Positions 11,646 through 18,573 of a DNA stretch of 64,000 nt are shown in pieces. Below the pieces are notes generated by a model, which worked only from the letters and a program-made list of their open reading frames with translations, was not told the origin of the DNA and searched no databases. Both the position numbers and the translations under genes were made by a program. Source of the DNA: Pseudomonadales bacterium (lineage in GTDB: Bacteria > Pseudomonadota > Gammaproteobacteria > Pseudomonadales > Pseudohongiellaceae). Within the stretch, counting starts at the first letter, position 1. Each line of letters starts with the position of its first letter. The stretch is taken from the NCBI GenBank assembly GCA_024234325.1, contig JACKOJ010000010.1, positions 1 through 64,000 on the forward strand, given 5' to 3'.

Positions 11646-12677
11646 ATGAATTCTCTGTGGGAAAATCCCGTCTTCCGGCGGCTCTCGCTCGTCTTTGTGT
11701 TCTGCTTTCTCGTGTTTTTCGGCAGTGAGCTGCTGGCCCAAACCGGCGAAATACGGCCCGGAGTGCTGCGCACGCCGGAGGAGCGCTTCGATGCGCTTGA
11801 GGATTATCCCTTCGCTCCCCATTACGTTGAGGTCATGGTCAGGCGCGGCACCGAAGAAATAGAACCTGTGCCCATGCGTATGCATTACGTGGATGAGGGG
11901 CGGGGAGAAACGGTATTGATGCTGCACGGTCAGCCCACCTGGAGTTATCTGTATCGCAAGATGATTCCGATTGTGGCCGCGCATCACCGGGTCATTGCAC
12001 CGGACTGGATCGGCTTCGGCATGTCTGACAAGTTCAGGAGTGAAGCCGACTACAGCTTCCGCATGCACTTTGACGCTGCGATCGCTTTCGTTGAGGCACT
12101 GGACCTGCATGATGTCACCTTGGTAATGCAGGACTGGGGCGGATTTCTGGGGCTTCCACTGGCGGCGCGCCTGCCGGATCGGATTGCCCGTCTGGTGGTG
12201 ATGAATACGGCACTGCCCACGGGCTATGGCATGATGACTGCGAACTGGTATGCCTACCGCGATCGCAGCCGCTTGCAAGCCACCTCCGGCGAGTTCCGGG
12301 AGTTCTCCGCAGGCAATGGCGGGCGCAACAATCCGGAGAACGTGCGGGCGTACTCTGCACCATTTCCAGACCCAGCCTATTACGCGGGGCCAAACACCTT
12401 TCCCCAGATCGTCCCGATGCGCCCGGGTGATCCTGCCAGCCCGGTAATGCTACGTACCGCAGATATCCTTGCCCACTGGGACAAGCCTGCGCTGGTCCTG
12501 TTCTCTGATGGCGATGCGGTACTGGGGCCGCACGAAGAGTTTCTGCGTCGTCTCATTCCTACCAGCAGTAACGAACCGCGTATCGTCGTAGAGGGAGCGG
12601 GGCATTTCCTCCAGGAAGACAAGGGGGAGGAGGTGGCGCGGCATATTGTTGACTTCATGGCTCGCCATCCGATGTAG
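11646..12677 (+). CDS. haloalkane dehalogenase-like alpha/beta hydrolase with N-terminal export signal
   Basis: Closest to subfamily I haloalkane dehalogenases, which release halide from alkyl halides via an Asp nucleophile. Seen: HGQPTWSYLYRKMIP (residues 94-108; family usually HGEP or HGNP), nucleophile Asp163 in QDWGG with halide-binding Trp164, a candidate catalytic acid in the FSDGDAV region, and His320 in GAGHFLQE. Residues 10-31 form a hydrophobic signal or anchor ending in LLAQ, so the enzyme is probably periplasmic, unlike most cytoplasmic family members. 343 aa. GAGGAG lies before the ATG. The substrate cannot be decided from sequence. Confidence 0.82.
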   Translation: MNSLWENPVFRRLSLVFVFCFLVFFGSELLAQTGEIRPGVLRTPEERFDALEDYPFAPHYVEVMVRRGTEEIEPVPMRMHYVDEGRGETVLMLHGQPTWSYLYRKMIPIVAAHHRVIAPDWIGFGMSDKFRSEADYSFRMHFDAAIAFVEALDLHDVTLVMQDWGGFLGLPLAARLPDRIARLVVMNTALPTGYGMMTANWYAYRDRSRLQATSGEFREFSAGNGGRNNPENVRAYSAPFPDPAYYAGPNTFPQIVPMRPGDPASPVMLRTADILAHWDKPALVLFSDGDAVLGPHEEFLRRLIPTSSNEPRIVVEGAGHFLQEDKGEEVARHIVDFMARHPM

Positions 12678-12827
12678 GGTGGCAGCGGACGCTTCGGTCC
12701 ACTTACTGTAAACCGTCGCGGGATTGTTGCGTTATTGACCACAGGGGAATGCTGGCCTTCGGTCTGCAGCGCTTATAGACTGCCATCAGAGTCAGTCTCG
12801 ATAACTGGAGCAGGAAAACTGAACCAC

Positions 12828-13349
12828 TTGCAGGAGCTCGACAGGTTCCTTGCCGACGTGCAGGGCCGGGCGTACCGGATTGCGCAGATTGCGACGAACA
12901 ATCCGGATGACGCACTTGATCTGGTGCAGGACGCCATGTTCAAGCTCGTGGAAAAATATGCCGATCGTGACAGCTCGGAGTGGGGGCCGCTGTTCTACAG
13001 CATCCTGCAGAGCCGCATCAACGACTGGCACCGAAGGGGCAGTGTCAGGCGCCGTGTCATGTCCTGGTTCAAGGGCGATGACGACAGTGAGGACCCGATC
13101 GAGCGCGCAGAGGACGAATCCCAGCGCAGCCCCGAGCAGTGGGTACAACTGGACGCCAGCATGGAGAAACTGCAGCAGGCGCTGCAATCTCTGCCCCTGA
13201 GACAGCAGCAGGTGTTCCTGTTGCGGGTATGGGAGGGGCTGGATGTCCGCGAAACCGCGCAGGCAATGTCCTGTGCAGAGGGCAGTGTGAAGTCCCATTA
13301 TTCGAGAGCCGTTCACAGTCTCCGGGAACAACTGGGTGAGCATTGGTGA
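12828..13349 (+). CDS. ECF-type RNA polymerase sigma factor
   Basis: Small sigma-70 family factor. Region 2 is visible in AYRIAQIATNNPDDALDLVQDAMFKLV, then SILQSRINDWHRR. Region 4 is visible in LQQALQSLPLRQQQVFLLRVWEGLDVRETAQAMSCAEGSVKSHYSRAVHSL, a helix-turn-helix for the -35 element. An acidic linker (DDDSEDPIERAEDESQ) separates them. The start is uncertain: TTG at 12828 is preferred (GGAGCAGGA at 12807-12815; product about 173 aa). A CTG at 12819 fits the ribosome binding site better in spacing, and a TTG at 12735 gives a longer product. Its stop overlaps the next gene's ATG, the first link of a four-gene coupled cassette. Confidence 0.85.
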   Translation: MQELDRFLADVQGRAYRIAQIATNNPDDALDLVQDAMFKLVEKYADRDSSEWGPLFYSILQSRINDWHRRGSVRRRVMSWFKGDDDSEDPIERAEDESQRSPEQWVQLDASMEKLQQALQSLPLRQQQVFLLRVWEGLDVRETAQAMSCAEGSVKSHYSRAVHSLREQLGEHW

Positions 13350-13897
13350 TGAGCAGCGAACTGAACGACAGACTGACAAAGGATCTCAGCGAGGAGGAGC
13401 GCTTCCTGCTGAAGGTTGGTGCCGTGCTGGACAACAGCCTGCCCCGAACCCCTCCCGCTCTTGTGGCGCGACTGGACAGTGCGCGGCACGCTGCCATGCT
13501 GCAGGTGCGTGACTCCCGTGGCTGTGAGGTGGCGCAGCAGAATATCGTCCAGACGCTGGATGACAGCGCCGAACATCTCTCCCCGGAGATCAAGAGCCGC
13601 CTGGATGCCATCCGCGGGCTGGCCATGCAGCGTGCGCGTGAAAGCAGTGGCGGATTGGTGCGGGCAGGAAGACAATGGCAGGACTGGTTCAGGAGTCTTG
13701 CACTGCCGGCCAGTGCGTTCGCGTCGGTATGTGTGCTTGTGATTACCGTGGCGGTGTTCCGTCAACCTGATCCGCAGGAAACCATGCCGGAGCTGGTGGC
13801 GGACAATGCGCTGCTGCTGGCATCGGATGAAGACCTGGAGTTATATGAAAATCTCGAATTCTATCAGTGGCTTGCGGACAATGGCCTGCAGTACTGA
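13349..13897 (+). CDS. DUF3619-like membrane protein, possible regulator of the adjacent sigma factor
   Basis: 182 aa: a soluble N-terminal part of about 120 residues with the pattern LVARLDSARHAAML, one membrane segment (SAFASVCVLVITVAVF), and a short acidic periplasmic tail ending ENLEFYQWLADNGLQY. The family assignment rests on this motif and on position between a sigma factor and a DUF3106 gene, as in other Proteobacteria. ATG at 13349 shares bases with the sigma stop (TGATG), indicating translational coupling. Cytoplasmic domain plus single membrane helix next to a sigma gene suggests an anti-sigma role, but no zinc-anti-sigma motif is seen, so this is inference. Confidence 0.72.
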   Translation: MSSELNDRLTKDLSEEERFLLKVGAVLDNSLPRTPPALVARLDSARHAAMLQVRDSRGCEVAQQNIVQTLDDSAEHLSPEIKSRLDAIRGLAMQRARESSGGLVRAGRQWQDWFRSLALPASAFASVCVLVITVAVFRQPDPQETMPELVADNALLLASDEDLELYENLEFYQWLADNGLQY

Positions 13898-14162
13898 GCG
13901 CCCGGCCCTGGTCTTGGTCCTGCTGCTGGTGTGCTCGCCGCTGTGGGCGGGACTGTTGCAGCCCGGTAGTGAGGAACCGCTGGAGTCTCCCAATCCGCAA
14001 CCCATGGATACCCAGGGGCCGGTAGACGTGGGTTTTCTCGAATTTCTGGGACAGTGGGAAACGGACGATGGCCAATGGATTGCTCCGGAGGACCTTGCCG
14101 ACGAGAATTTTGCTGCTCTGATCGCAGACATGGTGCAGACGGAAGATGAAAAGAGTGAGTAG
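13881..14162 (+). CDS. small exported protein of the sigma/DUF3106 cassette
   Basis: 93 aa with a signal peptide (PALVLVLLLVCSPLWAG) and an acidic mature part containing VGFLEFLGQWETDDGQWIAPEDL. Not a family with known function; short proteins with an EFLG.W motif recur between DUF3619 and DUF3106 genes in other bacteria. The ATG at 13881 overlaps the upstream gene by 17 bp and the next gene by 17 bp, so all four genes are likely translated as one coupled unit. An in-frame ATG at 13806 would give a longer, less signal-like product. Confidence 0.68.
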   Translation: MACSTERPALVLVLLLVCSPLWAGLLQPGSEEPLESPNPQPMDTQGPVDVGFLEFLGQWETDDGQWIAPEDLADENFAALIADMVQTEDEKSE

Positions 14163-14790
14163 ACAAGCGACAGGGCGACGATGGATCCACTGCGGCGGCA
14201 GGCTGCTGTGCTCGCTGCTTCTGTGTGCCATGGCCTCTGTGTACGCACAGGATGCGATCAAGTGGGAAGACCTGTCGGAGCCGGAGCAGAATCTGTTGCA
14301 GGAAATGCAGTCCCAGTGGGATTCCCTGGCGCCGGAACGGCAGCAGCAACTGAGGCGCGGTGCCAATCGCTGGTTGCAGATGGAGCCGGATGAGCGTAAC
14401 CGGGCAAGGCGCCAGCGTGATTTCTTTCAGCAGCTCAGCCCCGAGGAGCGTGAAGGCTTGCAGCAGCGCTTCCAGCAGTTCAACAGTGTGCCCCAGACGC
14501 AGCAGCAGCGTTTGCGCGAGATTCAGGAGCAGTTCCGCAGACTTCCTCCCGCCCAAAGGGAGGAGCTTCGCCAGCGTTTCGAGAACCAGCGGGATATTCC
14601 TTCACGTGAAGAACGCTTATTGGGTTTGCCTCCGGAGTTGCCGGATGCACAGCAGCGACCGGAGCTGGATTCAGTGAGGCCGCCTCCCATCAACCGTCCG
14701 GGGCAGGAACTGCCGCGTAATTTTCCGCGCATCAACCGTCCGGAGATTCAGCCGGACACTCCGCATCGTCCGCAGCCGCCCCGCCACTGA
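14146..14790 (+). CDS. DUF3106 domain-containing exported protein
   Basis: 214 aa with a signal peptide ending ASVYAQ. The mature part is built of short helices repeating the pattern W..LSPEE(R/Q)..L...: WEDLSEPEQNLLQEMQSQWDSLAPERQQQLRRGANRWLQM, then QLSPEEREGLQQRFQQF and RLPPAQREELRQRF. It ends in a Pro/Arg-rich tail. This repeat is typical for DUF3106, whose function is unknown. It is the last gene of the sigma-factor cassette. A role in the envelope under control of the cassette's sigma factor is inferred from position alone. Confidence 0.82.
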   Translation: MKRVSRQATGRRWIHCGGRLLCSLLLCAMASVYAQDAIKWEDLSEPEQNLLQEMQSQWDSLAPERQQQLRRGANRWLQMEPDERNRARRQRDFFQQLSPEEREGLQQRFQQFNSVPQTQQQRLREIQEQFRRLPPAQREELRQRFENQRDIPSREERLLGLPPELPDAQQRPELDSVRPPPINRPGQELPRNFPRINRPEIQPDTPHRPQPPRH

Positions 14791-14902
14791 TACCCGAAAT
14801 CTTTCTGCTGCAGGAGCGGGTTTGTCCGCGAATCGCTCAGTGTCGCAATGGCTTGGTCGCGGGCAACCCCACTCTCACATCAGTCTTTCTTTCCCTGTAC
14901 GT

Positions 14903-14931
14903 AAAAAAATGGCCGGATGAGGAATCCGGCC
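14903..14931 (-). terminator. rho-independent terminator of the EF-hand gene
   Basis: On the minus strand an 8-bp perfect stem GGCCGGAT/ATCCGGCC with a 5-nt loop (14911-14931) is followed by seven T (14903-14909), about 40 bp after the stop at 14972. Confidence 0.85.
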
Positions 14932-14971
14932 GAAGGGGACGCCTTTCGGCGGCTTAACGGATGGACTGGAC

Positions 14972-15610
14972 TCAGGCACGCTGTTCCGCGATGCAGGCCC
15001 GCACGATGTCGCGCTGTGCGTCGTTGTCCTGGCGGTCGCTCTGCAGCTCTTCGGCTGTAAGCTGGCCATTACCATCGCTGTCCAGACGGGCGAACTGATC
15101 GTAGGAACGCTGTTCCAGTTGCATGAAGAACTCTTCCTGGCTGATGGAGCCATCGCTGTTGCTGTCCGCAGCCGCAAAACGTTCTTCTGCAGTGGGCGGG
15201 GTGGGGCGTGAAACGCCGCCATTGGCCACGATGCAGGCATTCAGGGTATCGGTATCGATGTTTGCCCGGGGGCCGCCTTCATGTCTGCCGCCACGGGGTT
15301 GCAGTTCGTCGGCGCTGAGGGAGCCGCTGTCGTCCCTGTCCAGGCGCTCGAACTGGCGTGCGTAGTTATCCGTGGCGTTGGCCGTGAATTCAGCCAGGCT
15401 GACCATATCGTCGCCGTTGGTGTCCAGGCGATTGATCAGGCGTGCCGGCAGGCGACCTGCTTCAGGTCGTGGGGCTCTATCGGGAAGCTCGCCCCGTGGC
15501 GGTCTGGCATGGTCGCCGCGGCCGCGGTCGAAGTCCTGGGCACTGGCAATGCCAGCGGCCAGACTGGCGCTCAGCAGGGCAGTGGCGGCAATAAGACGTT
15601 TGTTCAGCAT
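14972..15610 (-). CDS. exported EF-hand calcium-binding protein
   Basis: 212 aa with a signal peptide (LIAATALLSASLAAGIASAQ) and four EF-hand loops: DTNGDDMVSLAEF, DRDDSGSLSADEL, DSNSDGSISQEEF and DSDGNGQLTAEEL, arranged as two pairs. Each has Asp at loop position 1 and an acidic residue at 12, so calcium binding is expected in the periplasm or outside. The ATG at 15610 is chosen for AAGGAGAG just upstream and because the signal peptide begins there; the frame continues 26 codons further. The target is unknown. It is transcribed away from the heme/copper protein gene and has its own terminator. Confidence 0.85.
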   Translation of the reverse strand: MLNKRLIAATALLSASLAAGIASAQDFDRGRGDHARPPRGELPDRAPRPEAGRLPARLINRLDTNGDDMVSLAEFTANATDNYARQFERLDRDDSGSLSADELQPRGGRHEGGPRANIDTDTLNACIVANGGVSRPTPPTAEERFAAADSNSDGSISQEEFFMQLEQRSYDQFARLDSDGNGQLTAEELQSDRQDNDAQRDIVRACIAEQRA

Positions 15611-16049
15611 AGTAAAACTCTCCTTGGATGAACGGTGTAAGAGGCAACGTCGGCCTCGTGAGTATCTTGCACAGACCTGATAACGCATGGGCTGACGGAA
15701 GGTTTACACGTGCTGGCGTGTCCTGAAGGCGGGCTGTTGAATATCCGGCACGGCTCTTCTAGACTCATTCAGTGACTAGAGGGGGAGGCTTGTGCTGTGT
15801 GTGCACAGCGCAATTGCACTGAGAGATAAGTTTTTGATTTTCAGGAAAAGTTCACATTTGCTAGGTCTGACGCAAAGTGAATAGGGTCTTTTTCAGGATT
15901 CGGTAGAAAGTTTTTCGCTTTAAGGAAGACGCCCCCGGTTCGCTGTGCTGCAATCCTCCATCAGCTAGCTTGGACTCCCCAGGGTCCGAACTGACGTTTC
16001 ATTGGCAATACAAGAATTCGAATAACTACTTAGACGAAGGAGGTGCCTC
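15611..16049. other. divergent intergenic region, no gene seen
   Basis: It separates the EF-hand gene and the heme/copper protein gene and should hold both promoters. A short palindrome GCTGTG-TGTG-CACAGC lies at 15794-15809. The segment 15820-15930 is AT-richer than its surroundings. The end (about 16037-16047) holds the strong GAAGGAGGTG ribosome binding site. No clear -35/-10 pair was found. Confidence 0.4.
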
Positions 16050-17537
16050 GTGCGTGTTCCATCAGAACTGCAACGGCTGAAGACCCGGTTTGAAAGCAAT
16101 ATCAAGAGCATGTCCGCTCTGGCGAAGTGCGTGTCTGTAGCAGCAATTCTGCTGCCTGCGGCAGCAAGTGCACAGTCCGCCGCAGAGGGTGTGACTTTCC
16201 ATAAGGACATCGAACCCATCCTGCAGCGTAGCTGCCAGAACTGCCACCGCCCTCAGGGCGTAGCGCCCATGTCCCTCGTGAAATACGAGGAAGTGGTACC
16301 GTTCGCCGGGCTGATCGAATACAAGACCGGTCTGCGTGACCGCGCAGGCGCCATGCCTCCGTACTACCGTGAGCACGATATCGGCATTCAGAAGTACAAG
16401 GACGACCCGTCCCTGACAGATGAAGAGATTGCCGCCATCTCCGCCTGGGCACGCTCCGGCACGCCCGAAGGCAACCCTGCGGATGCACCGCCCCCCCGTC
16501 AGTTCGCCGATGGCGCGACCTGGACTGCCGGCGAGCCGGATCTGATTGTGTCCACAGAGGACGTCACCGTTCTGGGCGGCGCTCCGGACTGGTGGGGTGA
16601 TATTCCCCGCGTGAAGATCCCGCTGGATGAAGACCGTTACGTCTCTTCCGTGGAAATCATTGAAGTGAATGACGTGGACACCAGTGGCCAGGCCGGCACT
16701 GTGGGTGGCCGCAACATTTTCCACCACATGATCTGGAGCACCCAGGTTCTGGACGACAACCTGCTGCCCGTGGAAGGCGAGCCGTCCGTGAGCTGGCCGG
16801 TGCATGAAATCGCCCGTAACCCGGATATCTTCGATCCGGACAGTGGCCGTCTGCTGAAGAAGGGTTCCTACGTGGTATCCGACTCCGTGCACCTGCACTC
16901 CACCGGCGTGGACACAACAGGTCACCTGCTGATCGGTTTCCGCTTCCATCCGAAAGGCTATGAGCCCAAGTATCGTCCGGCGCTGATTGGCCTGGGCAAT
17001 GGCGTGGACATCAGCATCACCGGTAACGAAGACAACCAGCAACTGCATGCCTATGCCGTGCTGAACGAGCACACCAAGATCGTGACTTTCGAACCGCACC
17101 TGCACGCTCCGGGCGAGCGTATGTGTCTGGAAGCCATCTGGGGTTACACCGTTGAGACCCTGTCCTGCGTGGGCTATGACCACAACTGGGTGCGCGGTTA
17201 CACCTATGCGGAAGATTCCGCTCCGCTGCTGCCGAAGGGCACTGTGCTGCACATTGTCGGTTACATGAACAACACCCGCACCAACCCGAACGTGCCCGAC
17301 TCCCGCAACTGGCAGGGTTCCGGCAACCGCTCCGTGACCAATATGTTCATCGATCTCGGGATGCGCGTGTCGCTGACCGAAGAGCAGTTCTTTGAGGAAA
17401 TGGCTCAGCGTCGCGAGAAGCTGAACCTTGGTCCGAATGACCACCAGATCGGCTGTCCGCTGTGTCTGGCTCCGCTGGTAGCGCCTGTGCTGGATGAAAG
17501 TACGGGTGCAGACGTCGCGACATCGCAAGGGGATTGA
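16050..17537 (+). CDS. exported heme/copper protein: CxxCH domain joined to a type II copper monooxygenase-like domain
   Basis: 495 aa. A signal peptide (cut near residue 41) is followed by one heme-binding motif CQNCH (62-66) in a small cytochrome-like domain that ends near residue 145. The rest carries the copper-site signatures of peptidylglycine/dopamine monooxygenases: HHM at 225-227, H281-L-H283, H350-L-H352 and Met406 in VGYMNN. In PHM the ligands are His107/His108/His172 and His242/His244/Met314, so a two-copper site is plausible. C469 and C472 form a late CxxC. GTG start with GAAGGAGGTG upstream. The partner gene follows 4 bp later. The substrate is unknown. Confidence 0.75.
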   Translation: MRVPSELQRLKTRFESNIKSMSALAKCVSVAAILLPAAASAQSAAEGVTFHKDIEPILQRSCQNCHRPQGVAPMSLVKYEEVVPFAGLIEYKTGLRDRAGAMPPYYREHDIGIQKYKDDPSLTDEEIAAISAWARSGTPEGNPADAPPPRQFADGATWTAGEPDLIVSTEDVTVLGGAPDWWGDIPRVKIPLDEDRYVSSVEIIEVNDVDTSGQAGTVGGRNIFHHMIWSTQVLDDNLLPVEGEPSVSWPVHEIARNPDIFDPDSGRLLKKGSYVVSDSVHLHSTGVDTTGHLLIGFRFHPKGYEPKYRPALIGLGNGVDISITGNEDNQQLHAYAVLNEHTKIVTFEPHLHAPGERMCLEAIWGYTVETLSCVGYDHNWVRGYTYAEDSAPLLPKGTVLHIVGYMNNTRTNPNVPDSRNWQGSGNRSVTNMFIDLGMRVSLTEEQFFEEMAQRREKLNLGPNDHQIGCPLCLAPLVAPVLDESTGADVATSQGD

Positions 17538-17541
17538 TCTG

Positions 17542-18495
17542 ATGGGTTTGTTGAGTATGAAGGGGCGGCGTCATGTATTCGCCGCCACACTGTGTGTAGT
17601 GCTGGGTGCCCTGGCTGCAGTCGCCAATGCGGATACCTACCTGAAAGGGCAGCACGTGGAACCCGCGTACGAAGGCTGGCGACAGCTCGATGATGGCAGC
17701 TATGTGATGGTGTTTGGCTACCATAACGAGAACTGGCAGGAGGAGCTGGATATCCCCGTCGGGGAAGACAACTTCTTCAGCCCGGGCGCAGAAGACCGCG
17801 GCCAGCCCACACATTTCCTGCCTCGCCGTAACCGTTTCACCTTTGAGGTGCCGGTGCCGGCGGACTGGGGCGACAAGGAACTGGAGTGGACACTGACGGC
17901 GCACGGTGTGACCAAGGTAGCCTATGGCACCCTGGCGCGGGACTACGTGATTGACAACGTGGTGATCGCGTCTGAAACAGGGTCTCTGGGCGCTGGTACC
18001 AGCAGTCCCGAATCCCGCTCCAACATTCCGCCTGTTGTGGAAGTGCAGGGGGATCGAGTGGGCGATCAGATCGTTCGTACGGTTCGTGTAGGCGAGCCTC
18101 TGCATCTGCGCACAAAGGTGACGGATGACGGTCTGCCGAAGGTTCGTAACCTGAGCCCCCTCCCGGCTTCCGGGGCTTCGGCTCGCGCCAGAATGCTGCG
18201 ACCGCCGACACGCATCACCGTGGGCAAGACGAATGGTCTGTTCCTGTCCTGGAACGTCTATCGTGGTGCCGGTGAAGTGACCTTTGATCCGCCCCAGATC
18301 AAACCCTGGGAAGATACCCGTACCGATGCAAACTCTCCCTGGGGAGCCCTGTGGACGCCCCCTCCGGTTCCGGAGGACGGCATGTACGATGTGGACGTCA
18401 CGTTTGATGAACCAGGCACCTACGTGCTGTGGGCTCGTGCTGACGATGGCGGCCTGTTTCACGACCAGTATGTCACGGTCAACGTAACGCCCTAA
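17542..18495 (+). CDS. exported partner protein of the heme/copper protein
   Basis: 317 aa with a signal peptide (FAATLCVVLGALAAVANA). Not a named family that I recognise. The mature protein looks like beta-sandwich modules: FGYHNENWQEELDIPVGEDNFFSPGAEDRGQPTHFLPRRNRFTFEVPVP, and a C-terminal Ig-like segment ending FDEPGTYVLWARADDGGLFHDQYVTVNV. Start ATG at 17542, with AAGGGGAT upstream and only 4 bp after the heme/copper gene, so they are one operon closed by the terminator at 18515. A shared extracytoplasmic oxidation function is inferred from this pairing. Confidence 0.72.
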   Translation: MGLLSMKGRRHVFAATLCVVLGALAAVANADTYLKGQHVEPAYEGWRQLDDGSYVMVFGYHNENWQEELDIPVGEDNFFSPGAEDRGQPTHFLPRRNRFTFEVPVPADWGDKELEWTLTAHGVTKVAYGTLARDYVIDNVVIASETGSLGAGTSSPESRSNIPPVVEVQGDRVGDQIVRTVRVGEPLHLRTKVTDDGLPKVRNLSPLPASGASARARMLRPPTRITVGKTNGLFLSWNVYRGAGEVTFDPPQIKPWEDTRTDANSPWGALWTPPPVPEDGMYDVDVTFDEPGTYVLWARADDGGLFHDQYVTVNVTP

Positions 18496-18514
18496 CCGGC
18501 TTACGCAGTGACAG

Positions 18515-18555
18515 AAAAGCCCTGTGCGCCCCCTCCGGAGCACAGGGCTTTTTTT
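18515..18555. terminator. bidirectional rho-independent terminator
   Basis: Eleven-bp perfect stem AAGCCCTGTGC/GCACAGGGCTT (18517-18527 with 18540-18550) followed by T on the plus strand and, read the other way, by AAAA turned to T. It serves the heme/copper operon and the convergent phytase gene. Confidence 0.88.
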
Positions 18556-18573
18556 ATGCGGGTAAAAACGCCA

